The notes under the pieces: generated by a model | The model's database searches: none | What the model saw: only the letters and a program-made list of their open reading frames with translations | What the model was told of the DNA's origin: nothing | Shown here: positions 25,001 through 33,324 of the stretch, piece after piece | Layout: each line of letters begins with the position of its first letter | How positions within the stretch are numbered: position 1 is the first letter of the stretch | Position numbers and translations under genes: made by a program | Assembly (NCBI RefSeq): GCF_003696285.1 | Contig: NZ_RFFL01000005.1 | Coordinates: 240,750 to 304,749, forward strand | DNA from: Stutzerimonas nitrititolerans | GTDB lineage: Bacteria; Pseudomonadota; Gammaproteobacteria; Pseudomonadales; Pseudomonadaceae | Direction of reading: 5' to 3' | Length of the DNA stretch: 64,000 nt

Positions 25001-27193
25001 CTAGACGGTCTGTTCGCTGTATCCGTAATGGTCGTAGTAGCCGCGGAACTGTCCGTTGCGCTTGGCCTTCTCGACGTCGACATGGTTGAGCACCACGCCG
25101 GCGACCGGCGCATTGCTCTGCAGCAGCTGGGCAACGCCTTTCTGCGCATGAGGAATCAGCGTGCTTTCCGACTTGATGACGTAGATCACCGCGTCCGCGA
25201 GGATGGACAGCACGGCCGCATCGCTGACAGCCTGGCTCGGCGGCGAATCGATGATGATCCGGTCGTAGCGCCCCTTGACTGCTTCCAGCAGCTTGGCGAA
25301 CCGCGGCGAAGAGAGCAGTTCCAGCGGGTTCGACGGCACGGTTCCGGCGGAAATCATGTCGACGTTGCCCACACTGCGGATGCAGTCGTCGAGCTTGGCG
25401 TTGCCGCCGATCAGGTTGGCCAGGCCAGGCGTGCCCGGTGCGAACTCGAAGGTCTGGTCCAGCGTCGCCCGGCGCAAGTCGGCGTCGATCAGCAGCACGC
25501 GGTTCAGTTGGCCCATGGCGAAGGCCAGGTTGGCCGAGACCGAACTCTTGCCCTCGCCCGGTGCGGTGGACGTCACCACCAGCACCTGGCGCGGCTGGTT
25601 GCCCTCGGTCAGGGTGATGTTGGTACGGATGGTGCGAATGGCCTCGCAGAAGCGCTTTTCCTCGTTGCGCTGGAACAGGTGGCTGACCTGCTTGCGAAGA
25701 TTGCGCGGCACCTGCGGCACGATGCCCATGACCGGCAGGTTGAGCTTGGTCTCGACCTCGTCCGAGCTCTTGAAGGTGTTGTCCAGGATCTCGCGGATGA
25801 TGGCCTGGGCAATGCCGACGACCAGCGCCAGGAACAACGCCACGACCATGAACAGCCTGGTGTTCGGCTCGCTGGCCTGGGCCGGCGGAATGGCTTCGTC
25901 GACGATACGGGCGTTGGTCGAGCTGAGGTCGGAAGTCGCGGTGGTTTCCTGCAGCCGGGTCATGAAGGTGTCATAGAGCGCACGGTTGGCTTCCACTTCA
26001 CGCTGCAGGTCGCGAACCTTGAACTCCTTGCGGGAGATGTCTTGGATCTGCTCCTTGTTGTCGTTGAACGAGGCGCGCAGGGAGTTCTCGTTGGCCACCG
26101 CCAGTTGATAGCTGCGCTCGATGCTCGCCACCACCTGCTCCACCTGCTGGCGCAGGCTCGCGGTTGCCGCGTTGAGATCGGAACGCGCCGACTGCATGGC
26201 CGGGTGCCGATCGCCATAACGTCGCGACAGGTCCTCGACACGGGAACGGGCATGGGCACGATCGGCCTTGAATTGCTGGATCAGCGGGTGTCCCAGCACG
26301 GCCGGCACACTGGCCAGGCGCTCCCAGCCCTGATCGCGCATGGATTCCACCTGACGGAACTGGCTCTCGGCTTCGGCACGCTGACGCCGTGCATCGATCA
26401 TCCGATCACCGGTCAGCGACAGCTCGTTGGCGCTGATGGTCCCGACGCCATCCATGTCGACCAGCCCCTCGGCATCCAGGTAGGCCTGCAGGCGGTCTTC
26501 GGAATCCTTCAGGTTCTGCCGCAGATCGACCAGGCGGGTGTTCATCCAGCTCGCCGCGGTCATCGACATTTCCACCTTGGCTTCCAACTGCGCCTCGATG
26601 TAGCTGGTCGCCAGGTGGTTGGCCGCCTGCGCAGCCATCAGCTTGTCGGCCATCGCGACCGACAGGTAGACCAGCTGGCTCTTGCCCTCCACCCATACGG
26701 TGGTCCTGTCCATGAAGACCTGGGTCGCATGGTCCATGATCTGCGCTTCGGTCAGCGGCTCGGGCTCTTCGCCCATGATGGCGTCCAGCATGCCGCCGAT
26801 GTCGATCAGCGGTCCGGGCTGCTGGCGCAGGTCGAACTCGGGATGCTCGGTCAGCTCGAGGTCGCGGACGACCTTTTCCGCAACGCCGCGGCTCTGGATC
26901 AGGCTCAGCTGGGTCTGCAGGTATTCACTGACCTCGGTGGGCGCGTTCGCTGGCTGGAACGACACCACGGGCGTGCCCTTGACCTCGATGATCACCGAGG
27001 TCACAGCCTTGTAGATGGGCGTCATGCGCGACAGCAGCACGGCCATCAGCACTGCCACCACCGCCACCAGCAGGACGATGCCCCACTTGCGCGACCAGAC
27101 GGCGTGCCAGATTTTCTTCAGGTCGATGAAGTCGCTATCGTCGGTGCTGGTAGAACGCTGCCACGGACGATCCGGACGAACAGGGCTGTTCAT
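25001..27193 (-). CDS. wzc: Wzc-type polysaccharide co-polymerase and tyrosine autokinase
   Basis: A 730-residue bacterial tyrosine kinase of the PCP-2a class. There are two membrane segments (about 37-55 and 445-466) flanking a periplasmic, largely coiled-coil domain. The cytoplasmic kinase has Walker A STAPGEGKSS (542-551), Walker A' VLLIDADLRR (566-575) and Walker B IIIDSPPS near 645. The C-terminal tail GYYDHYGYSEQTV holds the tyrosine cluster for autophosphorylation. It controls chain length and couples polymerisation to export through the Wza-like protein encoded just upstream (2-bp gap). No cognate phosphatase (Wzb) was found in the window. Confidence 0.95.
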   Translation of the reverse strand: MNSPVRPDRPWQRSTSTDDSDFIDLKKIWHAVWSRKWGIVLLVAVVAVLMAVLLSRMTPIYKAVTSVIIEVKGTPVVSFQPANAPTEVSEYLQTQLSLIQSRGVAEKVVRDLELTEHPEFDLRQQPGPLIDIGGMLDAIMGEEPEPLTEAQIMDHATQVFMDRTTVWVEGKSQLVYLSVAMADKLMAAQAANHLATSYIEAQLEAKVEMSMTAASWMNTRLVDLRQNLKDSEDRLQAYLDAEGLVDMDGVGTISANELSLTGDRMIDARRQRAEAESQFRQVESMRDQGWERLASVPAVLGHPLIQQFKADRAHARSRVEDLSRRYGDRHPAMQSARSDLNAATASLRQQVEQVVASIERSYQLAVANENSLRASFNDNKEQIQDISRKEFKVRDLQREVEANRALYDTFMTRLQETTATSDLSSTNARIVDEAIPPAQASEPNTRLFMVVALFLALVVGIAQAIIREILDNTFKSSDEVETKLNLPVMGIVPQVPRNLRKQVSHLFQRNEEKRFCEAIRTIRTNITLTEGNQPRQVLVVTSTAPGEGKSSVSANLAFAMGQLNRVLLIDADLRRATLDQTFEFAPGTPGLANLIGGNAKLDDCIRSVGNVDMISAGTVPSNPLELLSSPRFAKLLEAVKGRYDRIIIDSPPSQAVSDAAVLSILADAVIYVIKSESTLIPHAQKGVAQLLQSNAPVAGVVLNHVDVEKAKRNGQFRGYYDHYGYSEQTV

Positions 27194-27195
27194 GA

Positions 27196-27729
27196 TTAGA
27201 AGAATCCTTCATCGATGTTGATCGTATCGCCTGGGCGAACCAGCGTATCCATGTTGGCTTTCTCCGCTTTGCGGCTGCCTTCGGAATTGCGCACGATGCT
27301 CATGCGGTTGGTGGAGGCTCGCTCCGTCAGGCCGCCGGCCAGCGCGATCGCACGGTCCAGCGTGAGACCCGGCTGGTAGGGATAGCCACCGGGCGCCTTG
27401 ACCTCACCGGCGATGTAGAACTCGCGATAGTTGACGACACTGACGGATACCCGCGGGTCCTTCAGGTAGCCATCCTTGAGCTGCTCGACCAGCAGGTTGC
27501 GAACCTCGCCGGGGGTCTTGTCGTTGGCATCCACCTCGCCGATGAAGGGAAAGGTGAAGGTTCCCGCGTCGGTCAGGCGTATCTGTTCGAACGTCAGGTC
27601 GGGCTCGCCGTGGACGCTGACGCTGATCACGTCGCCCGAACCGAGCCGGTACTGCGTGGCGGTCGCCGAGAAGCTGCAGGCCAGCAGCAGCAACAGGGCG
27701 AAGTATTTGAAGATGTTCCGGGTGGGCAT
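27196..27729 (-). CDS. wza: Short Wza-type (OPX) polysaccharide export protein
   Basis: A 177-residue exported protein. MPTRNIFKYFALLLLLACSFS is the signal; LLAC could be a lipobox, although Leu at -2 is atypical. The polysaccharide-export domain starts at YRLGSGDVISVSVHGEPDL (PF02563), and the SLBB-like domain FYIAGEVKAPGGYPYQPGLTLDRAIALAGG follows. It is half the length of E. coli Wza (379 aa) and lacks the C-terminal amphipathic helix that forms Wza's outer-membrane pore. It should therefore depend on another outer-membrane channel, most likely the beta-barrel encoded 38 bp upstream. The ATG at 27729 has GGAGGAG in front; the longer open frame does not. Confidence 0.92.
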   Translation of the reverse strand: MPTRNIFKYFALLLLLACSFSATATQYRLGSGDVISVSVHGEPDLTFEQIRLTDAGTFTFPFIGEVDANDKTPGEVRNLLVEQLKDGYLKDPRVSVSVVNYREFYIAGEVKAPGGYPYQPGLTLDRAIALAGGLTERASTNRMSIVRNSEGSRKAEKANMDTLVRPGDTINIDEGFF

Positions 27730-27767
27730 TGTCGGCTCCTCCATAGGCACGGTTGACGTCCCTGGCC

Positions 27768-28922
27768 TCACAGGCTCAGTTCCAGGCTCAGCATGTAGAT
27801 GTTTCGGTCGAAGGTTCTCCAGTCCAGAGTCGAGTCGTTCTCGGTCCTCAGATAGGAAAGGCCGACATCGATCCAGCGGTCAGGCGAATAGGTCACACCC
27901 ACGCCATAAGAGGTTCGATCGTCGTCGCGGTCGATGCCCTCGTATTCGCGTTCCGAGTAGCGGTACTTCAGTTCGGTGGCGATACGGGACGTCCACTCGT
28001 GGTCCCAGGTGGCCTCGGTGGTCCAGTCGTTGATGGTGCTGGCGCCGTCGTCGCCTTCATCGAAGGCGCGGCGCGTGTTGAGGTTGAACACCGAGTAGGT
28101 GCGCGGCTTCCAGGTCACGCCCACTTCCCACATGGGGCTGGTGAAGTCTTTTCGGGTGTCGCTGTCGAAGTCCTTGCGCTCGGCGCCAAGCCGCACGTTG
28201 CCGGAGGTTTTCGCCGTGGCGTCCCAGATGGCACCGCCGAGCACGGCCACGTTGGTGCTGTCGCGCCGCGCCGAGGCCTGTTTGTAGTCGTGATCGGTAT
28301 GCCGCAGCTCCAGCAGCGAACGAACCCCGCCTCCCAGGCGGTGGTACCAGATGGAGTTGAACATCAGGCTGTCGCGCTCTTCGCTGGCATTGAGGTCACC
28401 GCTGTTGTGATAGCGGCGCTGCTCGTAGTGGGTGCCGAATTCCAGCTGATTGCGCGCCGTGGGCGCACCGTAGCGATAGGAAGCACGCGCGATGGCCTGG
28501 CTGTACTTGTCGTTCTCGGTGATCGATTCGGTATCCGAGGTTTCTTCGACGCGGTGGTATTCCAGCCCCCAGCTCAGTCGATGCCGGGAGGTGAGCTCCA
28601 TGATGCTGCGCAGCCGCACATGGTGGTCCGTATGGCTGGCTTCCGAGTCGGAGTGGTAGGTCTGGTTGTCCGCGTTGTATTGAAGCTCGTATTCGCTGTT
28701 GCGGTTGCCCGTGCTGAGCAGGAACGTCGGGCTGATGCCGGTAATCCAGGATTCCTGCTCGTTCGTTGACAGGCCACGGTAGTTGTCGTTGTAGCTTTCA
28801 CGCAGCTCCAAGGTCGGCGTAAAGCGGAAGACACCGATATGAATGTCCTGTGGATCGATTTCCGCCCAGCTATTGGTGCTCAAACAGAGCAGCGATACAC
28901 CGGCAAGCGTGATGTTCCTCAT
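27768..28922 (-). CDS. Outer-membrane beta-barrel of the exopolysaccharide exporter
   Basis: A 384-residue protein with a signal peptide (MRNITLAGVSLLCLSTNSWA). Alternating polar and aromatic beta-strands rich in Tyr/Trp/Arg run to the C-terminus LSLELSL. The start FRFTPTLELRESYNDNYR resembles putative beta-barrel porin-2 proteins (PF10082, EpsL/VpsM-like) found in exopolysaccharide operons. It is the first gene after the ops element and lies directly upstream of the short wza and wzc. It probably forms the outer-membrane exit for the polymer in place of a Wza pore, as proposed for exporters with short OPX proteins. The ATG at 28922 is chosen because AAGGGA precedes it and the signal peptide starts there. 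Confidence 0.85.
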   Translation of the reverse strand: MRNITLAGVSLLCLSTNSWAEIDPQDIHIGVFRFTPTLELRESYNDNYRGLSTNEQESWITGISPTFLLSTGNRNSEYELQYNADNQTYHSDSEASHTDHHVRLRSIMELTSRHRLSWGLEYHRVEETSDTESITENDKYSQAIARASYRYGAPTARNQLEFGTHYEQRRYHNSGDLNASEERDSLMFNSIWYHRLGGGVRSLLELRHTDHDYKQASARRDSTNVAVLGGAIWDATAKTSGNVRLGAERKDFDSDTRKDFTSPMWEVGVTWKPRTYSVFNLNTRRAFDEGDDGASTINDWTTEATWDHEWTSRIATELKYRYSEREYEGIDRDDDRTSYGVGVTYSPDRWIDVGLSYLRTENDSTLDWRTFDRNIYMLSLELSL

Positions 28923-29223
28923 TAGGGAATCCCTTCTCGGAGATGGATGTTGTTGTTCTGCCTGCATCACATCGGAACAGGAGCCAGGCAACAGACCGCG
29001 AATTGGCGAAACAGTTGCAAAGCGCCGGATTTCTGGCGAAACCCCATTCATTCCTCCGTTTCTGCCCTCGCCCTGCCCGCTCCGGTTCCAGGCACGCTAC
29101 CGCCCCAGGCGTTCGTAACCCTGTGCGCGACAACGGCCTCGTCAACTCGACAGGCCACCTGCCCAAGTCCCGAAACGGCTGTTCTCGGGGCAGGCAAATC
29201 AATGTGGTTCTGGATATTTCTTG
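28923..29223 (-). promoter_or_regulatory. Leader region between rfaH and the export operon
   Basis: 301 bp with no gene, containing the ops element at 29093-29104. A possible -35 (TTGACG on the minus strand, 29145-29140) precedes it without a convincing -10, so transcription may also come through rfaH. Confidence 0.6.
29093..29104 (-). promoter_or_regulatory. ops element (RfaH recruitment and pause site)
   Basis: The minus strand reads GGCGGTAGCGTG, identical over 12 of 12 bases to the canonical E. coli ops sequence. With its flank, GGGGCGGTAGCGTG, it also matches the end of JUMPstart. It lies about 120 nt after the rfaH stop and 171 nt before the beta-barrel start, in the expected orientation and inside the untranslated leader. 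RfaH binds the non-template strand of this sequence in paused RNA polymerase and then suppresses termination over long operons. Confidence 0.9.
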
Positions 29224-29757
29224 TTAGAAGGACGCCATCGCGCCCTGCGCCCGGACCGGCTGCACGCTGGCCAGGCCAACCTGAATGTGTTGCTCGCGGT
29301 TGAGCAGGCTGAGCAGCAACATGACCCGCTCCTGGCCATCCATCGAAAGGAAGATCGCCTCCATGTCGGCGAACTCCCCCACCTTGATCTGCACCCGATC
29401 GCCGGGCATCAGCACGGGGTCGTGCGTCATGGCGGCGCAACGCAGCTTGAGGTGGTCGATGATGGAATCCCTGACCCGACAGGGCTGTCCGCAGAACGCG
29501 ACGACGTGGCTGACGCCCCGCGTGGAACGCAAGGACAACCAGCTGTCGTCCGCGCTCATGCGAATGAATACGTAACCCGGGAAAAGCGGCTGCTGCAGGT
29601 GCCTGAGCTTGCCCGCACGGATGGTTTCGCGCGTGAGGGTCGGTGCGAAACATTCGAAACCCTGGCGGTCGAGATGCTCATGCGCCCGCGCATCCTGGCG
29701 CGGCTTGCACTGAAGCAGGTACCAGGCACTCGTTGGCAATTCAGTCGGTCTGTTCAC
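29224..29757 (-). CDS. rfaH: RfaH, NusG-paralogue transcription antiterminator
   Basis: A 177-residue protein of the NusG family. It is closer to RfaH than to NusG: WYLLQCKPRQ, RAHEHLDRQGFECFAPT, PLFPGYVFIRM, STRGVSHVV, PGDRVQIKVGEF and the tail ERVMLLLSLLNRE all follow E. coli RfaH in order. The N-terminal domain binds RNA polymerase and ops DNA; the C-terminal domain is the KOW/fold-switching half that recruits ribosomes. A GTG at 29757 with GGAG five bases upstream is preferred; an ATG eight codons earlier (29781) lacks a good ribosome site. An exact ops element follows in the leader of the export operon, which identifies its local target. Confidence 0.93.
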   Translation of the reverse strand: MNRPTELPTSAWYLLQCKPRQDARAHEHLDRQGFECFAPTLTRETIRAGKLRHLQQPLFPGYVFIRMSADDSWLSLRSTRGVSHVVAFCGQPCRVRDSIIDHLKLRCAAMTHDPVLMPGDRVQIKVGEFADMEAIFLSMDGQERVMLLLSLLNREQHIQVGLASVQPVRAQGAMASF

Positions 29758-29963
29758 AGCTTCTCCGTAGCCCCTCGACATCGGCGTTCAATAACGCCTG
29801 TTCGTCACCAAAGGCACCTGTATCAGGCGCCCTTTCTGGACACGGTCGAGTCGCCAGGAGTTCCCCGCGTTTACATCGGGATATGAATGCAAGGACGAAC
29901 GGGGCGGGAAGGTTTCCGTTCGTTCGCCGTGCAGATAAAGGAAGGGGGTACGGAGGGAACCGC

Positions 29964-30800
29964 TCAGGTCAGTTCGATGCGATCAGGGTGGATGACGATC
30001 CGCCCCTGCTTGTAGAGGCCACCGATGGCCTTCTTGAAGTTCCCCTTGCTGACGCCGAACAACCGGGCGATCTCGTCGGCCGGGCTCTTGTCGCTGACGG
30101 CCAGGGTGCCCTGGTTTTCCTGGAGTTTCTGCAGGATCAGCGCCTGCAACGCATCAGCCGCCTCGCTCCCGACCGGCTGCAGGCTCAGGCTGATCTTGCC
30201 GTCGTCGCGCAGCTGCTTGATATAGCCCTTTTCGCGCGTGCCGCCACGCAGGAACTTGAACGCCTCGTTCTTGTGGATCAGCCCCCAGTGCTGGCCATTG
30301 ATGATGGCCTTGAAGCCCATGTCGGTGGTTTCCACCACCAGCAGATCGACGGCCTCGCCGACCCGGTAGCGCGGCGGCGTCCTGTCCAGGTAGCGATCCA
30401 GCTTCGCAGTCGCGGTGATGCGCCGCGTGTGCTTGTCGAGATAGACGTGGACCACGCAGTAGTCGCCTTCCTGCAGCGGGCGCTTCTCTTCCGAATGCGG
30501 CAGCAGCAGGTCCTTGGGCAGGCCCCAGTCGAGAAACAGCCCGACGCGGTTGATCTGTACCACCTTCAGGCTGGCGAACTCACCGACCTGCACCTTGGGT
30601 TTCTCGGTGGTGGCGATCAGCTTGTCGTCGCTGTCCAGGTAGACGAAGACGTTCAGCCAGTCGTCCACCTCGGTGGGCACGTCCTTGGGAATGTAGCGGT
30701 TGGGCAGCAGGATTTCGCCGTCCGGGCCACCGTCCAGATAGAGGCCGAAACCGGTGTGCTTGGTGATTTGCAGGCTGTTGTAGCGCCCGATTGCCGCCAT
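29964..30800 (-). CDS. CvfB-family S1-like RNA-binding protein
   Basis: A 278-residue cytoplasmic protein of the CvfB/YitL family. Three successive S1-like OB folds are visible: SLQITKHTGFGLYLDGGPDGEILLP, FASLKVVQINRVGLFLDWGLPKDLLLP, and VDLLVVETTDMGFKAIINGQHWGLIH. A C-terminal winged-helix follows (ADEIARLFGVSKGNFKKAIGGLYKQGRI). S. pneumoniae and S. aureus CvfB bind RNA and affect virulence-gene expression; in pseudomonads the role is undefined. It is a stand-alone gene next to rfaH, divided from it by about 180 bp. Confidence 0.92.
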   Translation of the reverse strand: MAAIGRYNSLQITKHTGFGLYLDGGPDGEILLPNRYIPKDVPTEVDDWLNVFVYLDSDDKLIATTEKPKVQVGEFASLKVVQINRVGLFLDWGLPKDLLLPHSEEKRPLQEGDYCVVHVYLDKHTRRITATAKLDRYLDRTPPRYRVGEAVDLLVVETTDMGFKAIINGQHWGLIHKNEAFKFLRGGTREKGYIKQLRDDGKISLSLQPVGSEAADALQALILQKLQENQGTLAVSDKSPADEIARLFGVSKGNFKKAIGGLYKQGRIVIHPDRIELT

Positions 30801-30857
30801 GACGAATGATCCTGAGATGAAAGCGGGTGATTCTAGCAGCCGGAGCCCGGCCGGCCG

Positions 30858-33191
30858 CTATTGCGGCAACGCATAGGCGATGACCGAGTCACCGGCCCTG
30901 GTGCCGAGCGAGCCGTGGCCGCCGGCGACCACCACGACCATCTGCCGGCCGGAACGGCTTTCGTAGGTCATGGGCGTCGCCTGACCGCCGGCGGGCAGCC
31001 GTGCTTTCCACAACTCCCGGCCGGTGGTCACGTCGTAGGCGCGCAGGTAGTAATCAAGCGTGCCACTGAGAAAGGCCACGCCCCCGGCCGTCAACATCGG
31101 CCCGCCGAGGCTCGGCACGCCCATCTTGAACGGCAGTGGAATCGGCGCCCGGTCACGCACGGTGCCGTTCTTGCGCAACCAGTGGGTCTTGCCGGTACGC
31201 AGATCGGCGCCCGCCACATAACCCCAGGGCGGCGCGGTGCACGGCAGGCCGATGGGCGAGACGAAGGCTTCGAGCTTCACCGCGAATGGCGCACCGAAAT
31301 TCTCGTTGAGATAGGGCTCGCGCTCGGAAACGTAGGTAGTCTCGTCGTCCTCGCGCGGCACCAGGGTCGAGGTGAACGGCAGGTAGGCCGGCGTGCTGAA
31401 TACCATCTGCCGCACCGGGTCGACAGCCACCCCGCCCCAGTTGAAGACGCCGAAGTTACCCGGATGGATCAGCGATCCCTGGGTCGAGGGCGGCGTGTAG
31501 CGCCCTTCGTAGCGCAGCGAATGGAACTGGATGTGGCACATCATCTGGTCGACGAAGGTGGCGCCCCACAGGTCCTTGTCTCGCAGCACCGGCGGCGCGT
31601 AGCTCAGCGCCGAAACCGGCTGCGTCGGTGCCGTCCAGTCGCCGTCAGCCGCGCCCTGCGGCGCCGGCACTTCGCGCACCGGCAGGATCGGCTCGCCGCT
31701 GCGGCGATCGAGCACATAGATGTCGCCCTGCTTGGTCGGCGCCACCAGCGCCGGCACCAGGCCCTCGGCGGTCTGGATATCGACCAGGCTCGGCTGCGCC
31801 GGCACGTCCATATCCCAGAGATCGTGATGCACGGTCTGGAATTCCCAGCGCAGACGGCCGGTTGCCACTTCCAGCGCCACGATGGACGAGGAAAAGCGCT
31901 CGCTGCTCTCGCTTCGCTCACCGCCCCACTGGTCGGTAGCCGGATTGCCCAGCGGCACGTACACCAGCCCCAGCGCCTCGTCGGCGCTGGAAATGCTCCA
32001 GCTGTTGGGCGTGCTTTGCACATAGGTTTCGTCGGGGCCGATCGGCTCGGTCCGCTCGGGGTTGCCCGGGTCCCAGTTCCACTTGAGCTCGCCGCTGATG
32101 ACGTCATAAGCGCGGATCACCCCCGACGGTTCCGAGGGCGAAATATTGTCGTTCACCGCCCCGCCGATGATCAGCAGGTCATTGGCGATGACGGGCGGCG
32201 AGGTGGAATAGTAGAAGCCCTCGGTGACGTTCGGCATGTTGGCCCACAGGTTGACCTGCCCCTTGTCGCCGAATGCCGGACACACCTCGCCGGTACCGGC
32301 ATCCAGGGCAATCAGCCGCGCATCCGCGGTCGGCATGAACAAGCGCTGGCGGCAGGCCTGCCCCTCGTCCGGGCCGGCGCTGGCGTGATAGGCCAGGCCG
32401 CGGCAGGTCAGGTGCTGGCGATTGCTCGAATCCGGCACCTGCGGATCGAAGCGCCAACGCTCCTCGCCGGTTTCGGCATCCAGGGCGATGACGAGATTGT
32501 GCGGCGTACAAAGGTACAGGCTGTCATCGACCATCAGCGGCGTGACTTCGTAGGTGGTTTCCTCGGGATCACCAGGGCGCCGTACGTCACCGGTGCGGTA
32601 ATGCCATACCGGCTCGAGCCGATCCACGTTGCTCGGCGTGATCTGTGCCAGTGGCGAATAACGGGTGCCATGCTGTGTACGCCCGTAGGCATGCCACTCG
32701 CCGGCGGGCACCTGCGCATCGGTCGCCGCCGGCGCGCTGGTCAGCGCCGCGGGCAGCATGCCCTTGATGTCATGGGTATCGGTATTGATGGCCTGTACGG
32801 CCGTGGCACCCCAGAGTACTACGGCCAGCAGCAGCGGCAACGCGCCGCCGCCCCAGACACGCGCGCCGTAGTGTTGCCAGCCCAGGCGCTTCACCACCCA
32901 GGGCGTCAGCAACCACAATCCGAGTGGCGCGATGAGGCTGCCGCGCGGCGCCAGTTGCCACCAGTCGAACCCGACCTCGTACAAGGTCCAGCCCAGGGCA
33001 CCGAGCATCACCAGGGCATATACCCACAGCGCCGCGCGGCGGCGTGCCAGCAACAGCACGCCAGTGAACAGGAAGCCGGCGCCGAGAATGGCGAAATACC
33101 AGGTACCGCCCAGGCCAATGAGCTTGACGCCACCCACCGCCAGCACCAGGCCGAGGATGAGGCACAACACGCCACTGATGACGACCGCCAC
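30858..33191 (-). CDS. gcd: Membrane-bound PQQ-dependent glucose dehydrogenase
   Basis: A 777-residue quinoprotein. Residues 1-145 hold about five transmembrane helices, including the quinone-reactive region. The rest is the eight-bladed periplasmic beta-propeller (GEWHAYGRTQHGTRYSPLAQIT, TVHHDLWDMDVPAQPSL, IALDAETGEERWRFDP). HHDLWDMDVPAQP is the typical Gcd PQQ-site block. It oxidises glucose to gluconolactone in the periplasm and passes electrons to ubiquinone. A quinate/shikimate dehydrogenase of the same family is the alternative, but the motifs fit Gcd better. It is close to another PQQ sugar dehydrogenase (33325-34473), separated by 133 bp. Confidence 0.88.
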   Translation of the reverse strand: MAVVISGVLCLILGLVLAVGGVKLIGLGGTWYFAILGAGFLFTGVLLLARRRAALWVYALVMLGALGWTLYEVGFDWWQLAPRGSLIAPLGLWLLTPWVVKRLGWQHYGARVWGGGALPLLLAVVLWGATAVQAINTDTHDIKGMLPAALTSAPAATDAQVPAGEWHAYGRTQHGTRYSPLAQITPSNVDRLEPVWHYRTGDVRRPGDPEETTYEVTPLMVDDSLYLCTPHNLVIALDAETGEERWRFDPQVPDSSNRQHLTCRGLAYHASAGPDEGQACRQRLFMPTADARLIALDAGTGEVCPAFGDKGQVNLWANMPNVTEGFYYSTSPPVIANDLLIIGGAVNDNISPSEPSGVIRAYDVISGELKWNWDPGNPERTEPIGPDETYVQSTPNSWSISSADEALGLVYVPLGNPATDQWGGERSESSERFSSSIVALEVATGRLRWEFQTVHHDLWDMDVPAQPSLVDIQTAEGLVPALVAPTKQGDIYVLDRRSGEPILPVREVPAPQGAADGDWTAPTQPVSALSYAPPVLRDKDLWGATFVDQMMCHIQFHSLRYEGRYTPPSTQGSLIHPGNFGVFNWGGVAVDPVRQMVFSTPAYLPFTSTLVPREDDETTYVSEREPYLNENFGAPFAVKLEAFVSPIGLPCTAPPWGYVAGADLRTGKTHWLRKNGTVRDRAPIPLPFKMGVPSLGGPMLTAGGVAFLSGTLDYYLRAYDVTTGRELWKARLPAGGQATPMTYESRSGRQMVVVVAGGHGSLGTRAGDSVIAYALPQ

Positions 33192-33324
33192 GGAATCTCC
33201 TTCTTGTTGTTGTCGGGCCGCGCTTCACTGCGGCGCATCGCTGACCGCCGTCAGGACGGCCGCGTATGGAAGTTGACCGGTGGCGGTCAGGTTTTGCTCC
33301 CGAAACGCTGCGAACGCGTGACGC

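Noticed and set aside
29860..29930. CGAACGG/CCGTTCG inverted repeat after the CvfB gene as its terminator
   Set aside because: There is no T-run on the minus strand and the loop is long, so support is too weak.
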